Shown here: positions 46,778 to 56,088 of the stretch, in pieces | Numbering within the stretch: position 1 is the first letter of the stretch | How the letters are laid out: every line of letters begins with the position of its first letter | Source: Mycobacterium syngnathidarum | Lineage (GTDB): Bacteria > Actinomycetota > Actinomycetes > Mycobacteriales > Mycobacteriaceae | Direction: 5' to 3' | NCBI RefSeq assembly: GCF_001942625.1 | Contig: NZ_MLCL01000001.1 | Span: 62,001-126,000 of the forward strand | Length of the DNA stretch: 64,000 nucleotides | Notes under the pieces: generated by a model | What the model was told of the DNA's origin: nothing | Databases searched by the model: none | The model's input: only the letters and a program-made list of their open reading frames with translations | Position numbers and translations under genes: made by a program

Positions 46778-49615
46778 TCACGCCTTCTTGGCGGCAGCCT
46801 TCTTCGCCGGGGCCTTCTTGGCTGCGGTCTTTTTGGCGGCAGCCTTTTTCGCAGGTGCCTTCTTGGCGGCCTTCTTCGCCGGCCCGCGGGCCCGGCGATC
46901 GGCCAGCAGTTCCGAAGCCCGCTCGTCGGTGATCGACTGCACGTCGTCGCCCTTACGCAGGCTGGCGTTGGTCTCACCGTCGGTGACGTACGGGCCGAAT
47001 CGACCGTCCTTGATCACCATCGGCTTGCCCGAGGCCGGGTCGGTGCCCAGCTCACGCAGCGGCGGGGCCGCAGCGGCCTGGCGCCCACGGCGTTTCGGCT
47101 CGGCGTAGATCTTCAGCGCCTCATCGAGGGTGATGGTGAACATCTGTTCCTCGGTGGCCAGTGAGCGAGAGTCGGTGCCGCGCTTGAGATATGGGCCGTA
47201 GCGCCCGTTCTGTGCGGTGATCTCCTCGTTGTTCGACGGGTCCACCCCCACCACCCGGGGCAACGACAGCAGCTTGAGCGCGTCGTCGAGCGTCACCGTC
47301 TCCAGATCCATTGTGCGCAAAAGCGATCCGGTGCGCGGCTTGGGCCCGGTCGGCTTCTTGCCCTTCTTGGCCGGAGTCCCCGCTGTGCCGTCGTCGGGGC
47401 CCTCCTCAGGCGCCGGGAGGATCTCGGTGACGTAGGGGCCGAATCGCCCGTCCTTGGCGACGATTTCGTGTCCGGTTGCCGGGTCGACACCGAGCACCCG
47501 TCCCTCTTGCGGTGTGGCGAAAGCCTTTTCAGCCAGCTCAAGGGTCAGCTCATCGGGTGTCAGAGCATCCTTGAGGTTGGCGCGCTGCGGCTTCAAGGCG
47601 CCGTCCGGAGCTTCAGGATCAATGATCATGCGCTCCAGGTACGGCCCGTTGCGGCCCACCCGAACCACGATCGCGCGACCCTCGTCATCGTCGAAAAGCT
47701 TGATGGAGTTGACTTCTCGTGCGTCGATGCCTTCGAGGTTGCCACCCACGAGATGCTTGAGCCCACCGGAACGGGCGATCGAGCCCTCGACACCGTGCTC
47801 ACCACCGAAGTAGAAGTTCGACAGCCAGTTGGTGCGCTGCTCCTGACCCGTGGCGATCTCGTCGAGTTCGTCCTCCATGGCCGCGGTGAAGTCGTAGTCG
47901 ACCAGCCGGCCGAAATGCTGCTCCAGCAGGCCGACGACGGCGAAGGCAACCCAGGACGGCACCAGTGCGCTGCCCTTCTTGGCCACATAGCCGCGGTCCT
48001 GGATGGTCTTGATGATCGAGCTGTACGTCGAGGGGCGGCCGATACCCAGCTCTTCGAGGGCCTTGATCAGCGAGGCCTCGGTGTAGCGGGCCGGCGGGCT
48101 GGTCTGGTGGCCGTCGGCGGTCAGGTCGGCGGCGTCGACGCGCTGCCCCTGGGTCAGGTTCGGCAGCCGGCTCTCGGCATCGTCGGACTCACCGCCGGCC
48201 AGCTCGTCGATGCTCTCGACGTAGGCCTTGAGGAAGCCGGGGAAGGTGATCGTGCGGCCGGACGCGTTGAACACAACCTGCTCGCCACCGGCAGCGGCTC
48301 CGGCGATCCGCAACGAGAGCGTCGTGCCGCGGGCGTCGGCCATCTGTGAGGCCACGGTGCGCTGCCAGATCAGCTCGTAGAGCCGGAACTCGTCGGTGTC
48401 GAGCTGGGCATGCAGCTGGCCCGGGGTCTGGAACACGTCACCAGAGGGGCGAATCGCCTCGTGCGCCTCCTGGGCGTTCTTGACCTTGCGGGTGTACTGC
48501 CGCGGCGACGGATGCACGTACTCGTCGCCGTAGAGCTGCCGCGCCTGGTTACGCGCGGCGTTGATCGCCGACTCCGACAGCGTCGTCGAGTCGGTACGCA
48601 TGTAGGTGATGTAGCCGTTCTCGTACAGCCGCTGCGCGATGCTCATGGTGCGCTCCGAGGAGAACCGCAGCTTGCGAGCGGCCTCCTGCTGCAGCGTCGA
48701 CGTCATGAAGGGCGCGTAGGGGCGGCGCGTGTACGGCTTCTGCTCGACGGAGCTGACGGCCAACTGGGCGCCGCGCAGCCCGGCAGCCAGCGCTCCGGCA
48801 CTGGCCTCGTCGAGCACCAGCACCTCGTCGGGCTTCTTCAGCTGCCCCAGCGAGTCGAAATCACGACCGGCGGCGACCCGGCGGCCGTCGACGGTGTTGA
48901 GCTTGGCGGTGAACCGCGGCGGAGTGGCCTGCGGATCGGACACCGATGCGTCCAGCTCGGCGCTGACATCCCAGTAGCCGGCGCTGCGGAACGCCATGCG
49001 CTCCCGCTCGCGCTGCACGATGATGCGCGTGGCCACCGACTGCACCCGGCCCGCCGACAGCTTCGGTGCCACCTTCTTCCACAGCACCGGCGACACCTCG
49101 TAGCCGTAGAGCCTGTCGAGGATGCGGCGGGTTTCCTGCGCGTCGACCAGAGCGATGTCCAGGTCACGCGGGTTTTCTGCGGCGGCCCGGATGGCCGGCT
49201 CGGTGATCTCGTGGAACACCATCCGCCGCACCGGCACCTTCGGCTTCAGGGTCTCCAGCAGATGCCAGGCGATCGCCTCACCCTCGCGGTCACCGTCCGT
49301 CGCGAGATAGAGCTCGTCGACACCTTTGAGCAGGTCTTTGAGTTCGGTGACGGTGCTCTTCTTGTCAGGGCTGACGATGTAGAGCGGTTCGAAGTTGTCG
49401 TCGACGTTGACCCCGAGGCGCGCCCACGGCTCGGATTTGTACTTCGCGGGCACGTCAGCGGCATTGCGCGGCAGGTCACGAATGTGCCCGCGGGAAGATT
49501 CCACCACATAATCGGAGCCCAGGTAGCCGGCAATCTTGCGCGCTTTCGTCGGCGACTCCACAATCACGAGTCGCCGGACATTGCCCTTGCTACCGCTGCC
49601 GCTATCGCCAGCCAA
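46778..49615 (-). CDS. topA: DNA topoisomerase I
   Basis: The 945-residue type IA enzyme relaxes negative supercoils. It has the TOPRIM domain (LVIVESPTKA, TDGDREGEAI), active-site tyrosine in YMRTDSTTLSE near residue 338, and four to five C-terminal repeats of the type GRFGPYVT that replace the zinc fingers of E. coli TopA. The C-terminus is a Lys/Ala tail (RGPAKKAAKKAPAKKAA and more), typical of mycobacterial TopA and used in DNA binding. The start is TTG at 49615 (LAGDSGSGSKG); GGAG is 11 nt upstream. Confidence 0.95.
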   Translation of the reverse strand: MAGDSGSGSKGNVRRLVIVESPTKARKIAGYLGSDYVVESSRGHIRDLPRNAADVPAKYKSEPWARLGVNVDDNFEPLYIVSPDKKSTVTELKDLLKGVDELYLATDGDREGEAIAWHLLETLKPKVPVRRMVFHEITEPAIRAAAENPRDLDIALVDAQETRRILDRLYGYEVSPVLWKKVAPKLSAGRVQSVATRIIVQRERERMAFRSAGYWDVSAELDASVSDPQATPPRFTAKLNTVDGRRVAAGRDFDSLGQLKKPDEVLVLDEASAGALAAGLRGAQLAVSSVEQKPYTRRPYAPFMTSTLQQEAARKLRFSSERTMSIAQRLYENGYITYMRTDSTTLSESAINAARNQARQLYGDEYVHPSPRQYTRKVKNAQEAHEAIRPSGDVFQTPGQLHAQLDTDEFRLYELIWQRTVASQMADARGTTLSLRIAGAAAGGEQVVFNASGRTITFPGFLKAYVESIDELAGGESDDAESRLPNLTQGQRVDAADLTADGHQTSPPARYTEASLIKALEELGIGRPSTYSSIIKTIQDRGYVAKKGSALVPSWVAFAVVGLLEQHFGRLVDYDFTAAMEDELDEIATGQEQRTNWLSNFYFGGEHGVEGSIARSGGLKHLVGGNLEGIDAREVNSIKLFDDDEGRAIVVRVGRNGPYLERMIIDPEAPDGALKPQRANLKDALTPDELTLELAEKAFATPQEGRVLGVDPATGHEIVAKDGRFGPYVTEILPAPEEGPDDGTAGTPAKKGKKPTGPKPRTGSLLRTMDLETVTLDDALKLLSLPRVVGVDPSNNEEITAQNGRYGPYLKRGTDSRSLATEEQMFTITLDEALKIYAEPKRRGRQAAAAPPLRELGTDPASGKPMVIKDGRFGPYVTDGETNASLRKGDDVQSITDERASELLADRRARGPAKKAAKKAPAKKAAAKKTAAKKAPAKKAAAKKA

Positions 49616-49718
49616 CTGTGCCTACGCTCCACTTCTTTAGTCGCCGCGCCAAGCCCGGCAACTGACAATTTCGCATTACGCGCGAGCCTACGCAAACCGG
49701 CTCTCCGCGTGTGCATCA

Positions 49719-50312
49719 TTAAATACGAGGCCAGTGCGCCACCGCCGCGGCATCCCCAGGCGGCTCCCCGACGTTCTCCACCAGGCGCGATAGGCGTCGG
49801 CGCCCACTGATCCGCAGCGCGGGATGCGAGCCTCTGGTCCCGATCAATGTCGGCGCAATCCCCACCCGCATCATCGCCTCGGCCAGCGCCGCGTGGGTGT
49901 CAGGCGCGTGCGGGTCCAATCCGAGCAGATAGCGGTCGTCCGCCTCGAACGTGCCGGCGGCCAGCGTCCAGGCCCGCAGCTCGCGGGAACCGGGTAGCCA
50001 GTCGGCCGGGACTGTTTTGACCGCGCCCCTGGTCCACGCCCGTGCGATCAGCATCAACTGCGGATCCAGTGCGGTTCGCACCAGCGGGTTGTCCTCGTCG
50101 GTCCGGGAGATTTCTGGTACCAGCCCGGCATCGCTGATCATCTCGGCCAGGCCGTGGGCGCGCCAGAGCTCGTCGACGACTACCGAAATCCGGGCCGCTT
50201 GCCGGCCGCCGACGCTCGCCAGCACCACCTGCCCCGGGCCGGCGAGAACCCCGGTCAGGTCGGCCACCGCGGGCGGCACCGACTCAGCCGAGAAGAAGGA
50301 CAGCTGGCTCAC
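49719..50312 (-). CDS. conserved protein, Rv3647c-like
   Basis: The 197-residue protein is conserved next to topA and cspA in mycobacteria but has no assigned role. It has no signal peptide or membrane helix and starts at GTG 50312. Its sequence contains a basic patch (LRISGRRRLSRLVEN) near the C-terminus. It shares strand and neighbourhood with topA and cspA, but a terminator behind cspA separates it from that gene. Confidence 0.8.
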   Translation of the reverse strand: MSQLSFFSAESVPPAVADLTGVLAGPGQVVLASVGGRQAARISVVVDELWRAHGLAEMISDAGLVPEISRTDEDNPLVRTALDPQLMLIARAWTRGAVKTVPADWLPGSRELRAWTLAAGTFEADDRYLLGLDPHAPDTHAALAEAMMRVGIAPTLIGTRGSHPALRISGRRRLSRLVENVGEPPGDAAAVAHWPRI

Positions 50313-50340
50313 AAATCGACACTAGGCCAGCTCGAGCCGC

Positions 50341-50390
50341 AAAAACGAGAACACCCCCGCGGTGTCCGATGTGGACTCACGCGGGGGTGT
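50341..50390 (-). terminator. intrinsic terminator of cspA
   Basis: On the minus strand, ACACCCCCGCG (50380-50390) and CGCGGGGGTGT (50351-50361) form an 11 bp stem with an 18 nt loop, followed by TCTCGTTTTT. The stem and U-run fit a Rho-independent terminator about 20 nt after the cspA stop. Confidence 0.85.
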
Positions 50391-50409
50391 CCCGTTGGGT
50401 TTGCTTGGC

Positions 50410-50613
50410 TCAGATGGCCCGTACACCCGTGGCCTGCGGCCCCTTGGGGCTCTGGCCGACCTCGAACTCAACCTTCTGGTTCTCCTCCAGGGTGCGGAAT
50501 CCGCTGCCCTGAATTTCCGTGTAGTGGACAAACACGTCGGCAGAGCCGTCCTCCGGAGCAATGAAGCCGAAGCCCTTCTCCGCGTTGAACCACTTCACAG
50601 TTCCCTGTGGCAT
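50410..50613 (-). CDS. cspA: cold-shock protein
   Basis: This 67-residue single cold-shock domain has the RNA-binding motifs KGFGFI and VFVHY. It corresponds to M. tuberculosis CspA (Rv3648c), an RNA chaperone. ATG at 50613 has AAGGAAAG 10 nt upstream. A strong terminator follows. The long upstream region suggests a structured 5' leader, as in other cold-shock genes. Confidence 0.97.
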   Translation of the reverse strand: MPQGTVKWFNAEKGFGFIAPEDGSADVFVHYTEIQGSGFRTLEENQKVEFEVGQSPKGPQATGVRAI

Positions 50614-50910
50614 CTTTTGTTCTTTCCTTCTCTTTCAACCGGGTGCGGTCCACCGACTTCCGATGTACCGGGCCCGTTCCGACCGCCATCCTTCGTGGAG
50701 TCGCCCGGAACTGACCCGACCTACAACCCTCGCAGGAACCGCGATCGCAACGACGATCCTGCGAGTGCGAGTACAAACACAGAAGCTGCGACCGTGATCA
50801 GTCAACCATGTTCGGGTCGACTGCGACAGTCTTGGCGTGCGGCGCGTGGTGAACAATTCGTTTATAAATCCGGGCCGACGTCGGCGGGGTAGATCGCAGG
50901 AGGACAAACA
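50614..50910. promoter_or_regulatory. divergent leader region between cspA and the helicase gene
   Basis: This 297 bp stretch has no gene. It should contain the promoter and a long 5' leader of cspA on the minus strand, plus the helicase promoter on the plus strand. TTGACT (50800-50805, minus strand) is a possible -35 box but no well-spaced -10 was found. The leader next to cspA is rich in A and G on the RNA strand. Confidence 0.4.
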
Positions 50911-53277
50911 GTGCTGGATCAGGGGTCAGATTTCGGCCGTGAGCTGCTCGCTTGCGCTGTCGAGGGCACCCCGGCCGGCGAAGATCCGCTACGCCATGTT
51001 GCGGATATCCCTCCGCGACACGGCAAACCGCAACAGTGGCCACAATGGGCCCATCCGGAGGTCGTTCAGGCGTTGACCGACCGCGGAATCACCGCACCGT
51101 GGTCACATCAACTGGCCGCCGCCGAGCTGGCCCACGACGGACGCCACGTGGTCGTCTCCACCGGAACCGCCTCGGGCAAGTCTCTGGCCTACCAACTACC
51201 CATCCTGTCGGCGTTGGCCGAGGACCGGCAGGCCCGGGTGCTCTACCTGTCGCCGACGAAAGCGCTTGGCCACGACCAGTTGCGCACGGCACAGAATCTG
51301 ACCGAGACCGTGGCCGCGCTGCGCGATGTGGCACCCGCACCGTACGACGGTGACAGCGCCACCGAGGTGCGCCGGTTCGCCAGGGAGCGCTCCCGCTGGA
51401 TCTTCTCCAACCCCGACATGATCCATCTGTCGCTGCTGCGCAACCATGCCCGCTGGGCGGTGTTCCTGCGCCACCTGCGGTACATCGTGGTCGACGAATG
51501 CCATTACTACCGCGGCATTTTCGGTTCCAACGTGGCGATGGTGCTGCGCCGGCTGCTGCGGCTGTGTGCAAGATATTCGGCCGACGGCGCTGACCCGTCC
51601 ACGCCGACGGTGATCTTCGCCAGTGCCACCACGGCATCGCCGGCCGAGACCGCGGCCGAGTTGATCGGGCAGACCGTGGCCGAGGTGACCGAAGACGGCT
51701 CCCCGCAGGGGGCGCGGACCATCGCGCTGTGGGAGCCGGCGCTGCTGGAGGATCTCACCGGGGAGAACGGGGCGCCGGTGCGCCGTTCGGCCGGTTCCGA
51801 AGCGGCCCGGGTGATGGCCGACCTGATGACCGAGGGCGCACGCACTTTGACGTTCGTCCGGTCCCGGCGCGGCGCAGAACTGACCGCGCTGGGGACCCGA
51901 GCCCGGCTGGAGGACACCGCACCCGAAATCGCCCACCAGGTGGCCTCCTACCGAGCCGGCTATCTTGCCGAGGACCGCCGCGAGCTGGAACACGCCCTGA
52001 CCGACGGACAGCTGCGCGGGCTGGCCACCACCAATGCGCTCGAACTCGGCATCGACATCGCCGGGCTGGATGCGGTGGTGCTGGCCGGGTTTCCCGGCAC
52101 CGTCACCTCGTTCTGGCAGCAGGCGGGCCGGTCTGGCCGGCGCGGGCAGGGTGCGCTGATCGTGTTGATCGCCCGGGACGATCCGCTGGACACCTACCTG
52201 GTGCACCACCCGGCGGCGTTGTTGGACAAGCCGATCGAGCGGGTGGTGATCGACCCGACGAATCCGCACGTGCTCGGCCCGCAATTGCTTTGTGCCGCAG
52301 CAGAGCTGCCGCTCACCGAGGCCGAGGTGCGGCTGTGGGACGCCGAGTCGGTGGCCGCCACCCTCGTCGACGACGGATTGTTGCGCAAACGTCCGGGCGG
52401 CTACTTCCCCGCCCCCGGGGTGGATCCGCATCCCGCGGTCGACATCCGCGGCTCCAGCGGCGGCCAGATCGCGATCCTGGAAGTCGACACCGGACGGATG
52501 CTGGGAAGCACCGGCGCCGGCCGGGCGGCAGCCTCGCTGCACCCCGGTGCGGTGTACCTGCACCAGGGCGAGACATATCTGGTCGACTCGTTGTCGTTCG
52601 AGGACGGTGTCGCGTTCGTGTACGCCGCGGACCCCGGCTACAGCACATTCGCCAGGGAGCTCACCGACATATCGGTCACCGGTCCCGGCGAGCGCGCCAC
52701 GTTCGGTCCGGTCACCGTCGGCCTGGTTCCGGTGACGGTCACCAACACCGTGGTCGGCTACCTGCGCCGCCGCCTCGACGGTGAGGTGATCGATTTCGTG
52801 GAACTGGACATGCCGCCGAGCACCCTGGACACCATGGCCGTGATGTGCACGATCACTCCGGAAGCCTTACAGGACAGCGGTATTGACCCACTTTCGGTGC
52901 CGGGGAGCCTGCATGCCGCCGAACACGCGTCGATCGGGCTGTTGCCGCTGGTGGCCAGCTGCGACCGCGGCGACATCGGCGGGGTGTCTACGGCCGTCGG
53001 CCCGGTGGACGGTTTACCGTCGATCTTCGTCTACGACGGATATCCGGGTGGTGCCGGCTTCGCCGACCGCGGATTCCGCAATCTCAGTACCTGGTGGGGC
53101 GCGACAGCCGATGCGATCGAGGCGTGCGACTGCCCACAGGGCTGCCCCTCGTGTGTGCAGTCACCGAAGTGCGGCAACGGCAATGATCCATTGGACAAAT
53201 CGGGCGCGGTGAAGGTGCTCCGCCTGGTGCTCGGCGCGCTGAGTACGTCCTCAGCGTCCATCCCCCGACCGCGTTGA
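50911..53277 (+). CDS. superfamily II DEAD/DEAH helicase with C-terminal cysteine module (Rv3649-like)
   Basis: The 788-residue helicase has motif I STGTASGKS, motif II VDECHYY, motif VI QQAGRSGRRGQG and a C-terminal DUF1998-like module with CDCPQGCPSC and QSPKCGNGND, a tetracysteine zinc site. The layout fits the mycobacterial SftH-type 3'-to-5' DNA helicase, though naming it so is inference. GTG at 50911 follows AGGAGG at 6 nt spacing. It is divergent from cspA. Confidence 0.92.
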   Translation: MLDQGSDFGRELLACAVEGTPAGEDPLRHVADIPPRHGKPQQWPQWAHPEVVQALTDRGITAPWSHQLAAAELAHDGRHVVVSTGTASGKSLAYQLPILSALAEDRQARVLYLSPTKALGHDQLRTAQNLTETVAALRDVAPAPYDGDSATEVRRFARERSRWIFSNPDMIHLSLLRNHARWAVFLRHLRYIVVDECHYYRGIFGSNVAMVLRRLLRLCARYSADGADPSTPTVIFASATTASPAETAAELIGQTVAEVTEDGSPQGARTIALWEPALLEDLTGENGAPVRRSAGSEAARVMADLMTEGARTLTFVRSRRGAELTALGTRARLEDTAPEIAHQVASYRAGYLAEDRRELEHALTDGQLRGLATTNALELGIDIAGLDAVVLAGFPGTVTSFWQQAGRSGRRGQGALIVLIARDDPLDTYLVHHPAALLDKPIERVVIDPTNPHVLGPQLLCAAAELPLTEAEVRLWDAESVAATLVDDGLLRKRPGGYFPAPGVDPHPAVDIRGSSGGQIAILEVDTGRMLGSTGAGRAAASLHPGAVYLHQGETYLVDSLSFEDGVAFVYAADPGYSTFARELTDISVTGPGERATFGPVTVGLVPVTVTNTVVGYLRRRLDGEVIDFVELDMPPSTLDTMAVMCTITPEALQDSGIDPLSVPGSLHAAEHASIGLLPLVASCDRGDIGGVSTAVGPVDGLPSIFVYDGYPGGAGFADRGFRNLSTWWGATADAIEACDCPQGCPSCVQSPKCGNGNDPLDKSGAVKVLRLVLGALSTSSASIPRPR

Positions 53278-53578
53278 CGACCGACCCCTCGACGGCCGAC
53301 TCCGCGGATCGACAACCACGTGGCTGCATTCGGCCACGCCGAACACACAGACGTTGCGACGAACGGTCGGACAACGCGATCCGTTCCCAATCCCGGAGGC
53401 CGGGCGCAGTGGCAAATTACGTGAACTCACCCATGTTTGCAACCCGACGGCCGCAGGGTTCGCCCACCCGCGACCGCGATCCGCAGTTTGCGGTACGGAT
53501 TCCGTCGTCGTCAGCTCGTCGTCGGCTGCGCAGTCGGGTGTGCAGGTAGGTGGGCACTCCGCCGGTAAAATGCCGCAC
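53278..53578. other. intergenic region without recognised gene
   Basis: About 300 bp between the helicase and the Rv3651-like gene. No reading frame here has good start signals or recognisable protein sequence. A -10 box lies at its right edge. A short inverted repeat GTGA-ac-TCAC lies near 53424 but is too small to interpret. Confidence 0.4.
53566..53571 (+). promoter_or_regulatory. -10 box TAAAAT, leaderless start at 53579
   Basis: TAAAAT ends 7 nt before the ATG at 53579, so the transcript should begin at that ATG. This supports MNHDWLL as the start rather than the in-frame ATG at 53570, which overlaps the -10 box. Confidence 0.6.
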
Positions 53579-54604
53579 ATGAACCACGACTGGCTGCTCG
53601 TGGAGACACTGGGGAGCGAGCCTGTGGTCGTCGCACGAGGTCTTCAGACAAAGAACCTCGTCCCGATCAGTGTGTTTCTGCGCCGAAATCCGCACCTGAT
53701 GGCAATACAGAGCGCCATCAGGGAAACCGTGCAGGCCGGCCAGGGCCTCAGCACCATCACACCCAAGAATGACCGCGTAATCCGCACCGAGGTGGTGCGG
53801 ATGTCCGACGGACACATCCACGGCGTGCACATCTGGATCGGGCCGCGCGACGCCGAACCGCCGCAACGCCCCGTTCCGGGCCCGCTGGTCTGGGATCTGA
53901 CCGCAGGCGTGGCCACCGATACCCCTGAATCGCTGCTCAACAGCGGCATGAATCCGGAAACCGAAGCCACCCACGACCGGACGTTCGCCGACGACCTACC
54001 GGCGAAGTACCTCAACGGCACCGAGGCCAGGGTCCTGGCGATGACGATCAAGCCCGTCGTCGGCCACACCTTGTGCACCACCTGGGACGTCACCGACCAC
54101 CACGGAGAACCCATCACCGTCGGATTCGTGGCCCGCGTCCTGCTGGAACCACAGGAAGACGGCTCCGAGAAACTGCTCTCCCGGGCGATGAACTGGCGCA
54201 GTGAACGGGAAGCGCCCGTCGAACAGCCCGACAGCCTGGCCCAGCGCATTCTCAACGGGCTGGCGCAACCCGGCGTACACCGGGCCCTGGTCGATCTGGC
54301 CAACTGGAAATTGTTGAAGTGGCTCGACGAGCCCGCACCGTTCTTCGACTGGCGTAACCGCGACGGCGGGCAGGCCCGCGTCCACCCGGCCGACGCCCGC
54401 CACATGGCCCGGATGACCACGGAGTTCTCGGGCGGTACCACCACCGCCGTGTTGCGGATGCGTGCCGAGGGTGGCGACTGGCGACCCGTACACATGACGA
54501 TCAACCGGGTCGAGCTCGACGAGAACGTCTTCGCGGGGCTGATATCGATGCGGCTGCCCACCGACGACGAGGTTGCCGCGGCGGCCCTCGACCCCATCGA
54601 CTAG
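53579..54604 (+). CDS. Rv3651-like cytosolic sensor-type protein
   Basis: The 341-residue protein closely follows M. tuberculosis Rv3651 (345 residues) from MxHDWLLVETLG to the end. That family has a PAS/GAF-like sensor fold with no enzymatic domain; the ligand is unknown. No membrane segment is present. The start at 53579 is chosen from the leaderless promoter. Its stop overlaps the convergent Tad-operon gene by 4 bp. Confidence 0.8.
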   Translation: MNHDWLLVETLGSEPVVVARGLQTKNLVPISVFLRRNPHLMAIQSAIRETVQAGQGLSTITPKNDRVIRTEVVRMSDGHIHGVHIWIGPRDAEPPQRPVPGPLVWDLTAGVATDTPESLLNSGMNPETEATHDRTFADDLPAKYLNGTEARVLAMTIKPVVGHTLCTTWDVTDHHGEPITVGFVARVLLEPQEDGSEKLLSRAMNWRSEREAPVEQPDSLAQRILNGLAQPGVHRALVDLANWKLLKWLDEPAPFFDWRNRDGGQARVHPADARHMARMTTEFSGGTTTAVLRMRAEGGDWRPVHMTINRVELDENVFAGLISMRLPTDDEVAAAALDPID

Positions 54605-54927
54605 ATCGCGGCGTCCACCGGCCCAGCCCGGGCCGATGCTCGGGCCGGCCCGGCTCCCCAGCGCCCGAGGCGCACCGGGATCGTCACCTCGAGCACCACA
54701 TCCAGCCCCTCGATCCGGCAGCTCGCGACGACCGACCGCATTCGAGCCGCGATTTCGGTGGCCTGCCGGCACGCCGCATCCGGGCCGGAAACCACAGCAC
54801 CTGCAGCACCCAGGGCGGCCAGGTCCGCCGCGGCCTGAGCCCGGTGCCGGGCCGTCACCGCGGCGCCCAGGTATGCAGCGCCCGTGGCGAACGCGATCAG
54901 CATCGCGATCATGGCCGCGGCCAGCAC
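54601..54927 (-). CDS. TadE-like pilus-assembly protein, Rv3654c family
   Basis: The 108-residue protein has an N-terminal hydrophobic helix (AAAMIAMLIAFATGAAYLGAA) followed by ARHRAQAAADLAALGAAGAV, the pattern of Rv3654c-like pseudopilins. GTG at 54927 is the first plausible start; the preceding in-frame residues GERGSAT resemble a prepilin processing motif, so the true start may be further upstream. The same frame is open to ATG 55266, across tadE. It is the last gene of the Tad operon. Confidence 0.6.
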   Translation of the reverse strand: MLAAAMIAMLIAFATGAAYLGAAVTARHRAQAAADLAALGAAGAVVSGPDAACRQATEIAARMRSVVASCRIEGLDVVLEVTIPVRLGRWGAGPARASARAGPVDAAI

Positions 54928-54943
54928 GGTGGCCGATCCTCGC

Positions 54944-55267
54944 TCACCCGACGCCGGGCTCGCGAACCGCTGCCGCCTCGGCGGACAGCGTGAGCCTCGG
55001 CAACATCGTGCCTGCGCTGACCCGGGCCACCACCAAATCGCCGTCCCGGCCGACATGCACCACCGCACCCGATGGTGCGACCCGGCGAGCCGCGGCGGTG
55101 GCCGCCTCGCCCTCCCCACGTGCGGCCAGCCGGGCCGCTTCACGTGCCGCGTCGATACAGCGAATCTGCGTGCCCACCGCGCTGAGGCCGCCGACACACA
55201 ACACCAGGACCGCCACCAGCGATGCGAGCGCAATCGCAGCCTCGACCGTGACCGCACCCCGGTCATC
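54944..55267 (-). CDS. TadE-like pseudopilin with no canonical start codon in frame
   Basis: About 107 codons encode DDRGAVTVEAAIALASLV, a classical TadE helix with the glutamate after the GAVTV processing motif, then REAARLAARGEGEA. The frame matches Rv3655c. No ATG, GTG or TTG occurs in this frame upstream of the motif. An ATG at 55266, immediately after the pilin stop codon, is one base out of frame (ATGACCGGGG instead of ATGGACCGGGG), so a single-base deletion, a sequencing error or frameshifting is indicated. Confidence 0.55.
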   Translation of the reverse strand, partial: DDRGAVTVEAAIALASLVAVLVLCVGGLSAVGTQIRCIDAAREAARLAARGEGEAATAAARRVAPSGAVVHVGRDGDLVVARVSAGTMLPRLTLSAEAAAVREPGVG

Positions 55268-55470
55268 TAGACGTTGGTGTTCAACGCCCGGCTGATGATG
55301 TTGGTCAGCGCCGTGACGATCGAGTCCCCGGTGACCACGGTGTACAGGATCGCACCGAACGCCGCGGCGGCGATGGTGCCGATCGCGTACTCGACGGTAC
55401 TCATCCCTGATTCGTCGAGCATCAGCAGTGCCGCCCTGGCGTTCGCACGCTGAATCATGTTTCCTGCCAT
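55267..55470 (-). CDS. Flp/Fap-type pilin, DUF4244 (Rv3656c-like)
   Basis: This 67-residue protein is the major pilin candidate. It has a basic leader, then GMSTVEYAIGTIAAAAF: a prepilin processing site before the hydrophobic helix with Glu at position 5. ATG at 55470 has AAGGAAAG at 3-8 nt upstream. It lies 27 nt after the TadC-like gene and directly precedes the tadE start. Confidence 0.88.
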   Translation of the reverse strand: MAGNMIQRANARAALLMLDESGMSTVEYAIGTIAAAAFGAILYTVVTGDSIVTALTNIISRALNTNV

Positions 55471-55497
55471 GATCTTTCCTTCCTTTGCGGTGTGTGT

Positions 55498-56088
55498 TCA
55501 CAACAGTCCTGAGCCCAGTACGTCGCCGGCCAGACCGACGACCACAGGTATGACACCCAGACACAGAAATGCCGGCAGGTAGCACAGCCCGAGCGGGCCG
55601 GCGACCAGAACCGAGGCACGTTCTGCCACCGCATCGGCGGACGTGGCGGCCTCGTGTCGCGTCTGGGCGGCCAGCTCCGCCACACCGTCGGCCAAGGCGC
55701 TGCCGGAAGCGGCGGACCGGCGGGCCAGACGCAACAGCGCCTCGGCGTTCTTATCCTGGGGCACAACAGCATTCCCGTCTTGACCGCCGGCCCACGCTCG
55801 TGCCGGATCGGCCCCGAGCGCCAGCAGTTCAGCCGCCCGGCGCAACAACGGCGCCAGCGACTGCGGAGCCGACGCGGTGACCGCCGCAGCTGCCGTGGAC
55901 ACAGCCAGGCCCGCGGACAGACACGCAGCGAACAGATCGAACGTCGAGGCGGCCGCGAGCGGCCCGTCTGCCGGTACCCGCTGGAGGTCAGAGCGCCGAC
56001 GTGGCGTTGGCGCAGCACGGTTGCGCACCCGGACGGGATCGGATCCGACCAACAGAGCAGCGGCGAGAAACAATGCTGCCCAACTCAT
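55498..56088 (-). CDS. TadC-like type II secretion F-family membrane protein (Rv3657c-like)
   Basis: The 196-residue protein has N- and C-terminal membrane helices and a T2SSF-like helical core (LFAACLSAGLAV, ELAAQTRHEAATSADAVAERASVLV). It is a shortened F-type platform protein. ATG at 56088 overlaps the TadB-like gene by 4 bp. It is thought to form the inner-membrane platform of the Tad pilus with its neighbour. Confidence 0.82.
   Translation of the reverse strand: MSWAALFLAAALLVGSDPVRVRNRAAPTPRRRSDLQRVPADGPLAAASTFDLFAACLSAGLAVSTAAAAVTASAPQSLAPLLRRAAELLALGADPARAWAGGQDGNAVVPQDKNAEALLRLARRSAASGSALADGVAELAAQTRHEAATSADAVAERASVLVAGPLGLCYLPAFLCLGVIPVVVGLAGDVLGSGLL

Noticed and set aside
46778..46890. 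Short repeats (PAKKAA-coding) as possible CRISPR or minisatellite
   Set aside because: They are the codons of the Lys/Ala tail of TopA and lack spacers.
54601..55266. Single 221-residue gene starting at ATG 55266
   Set aside because: Its first 108 residues are Arg/Trp-rich out-of-frame translation of tadE; only the last part is a real Rv3654c-like protein.
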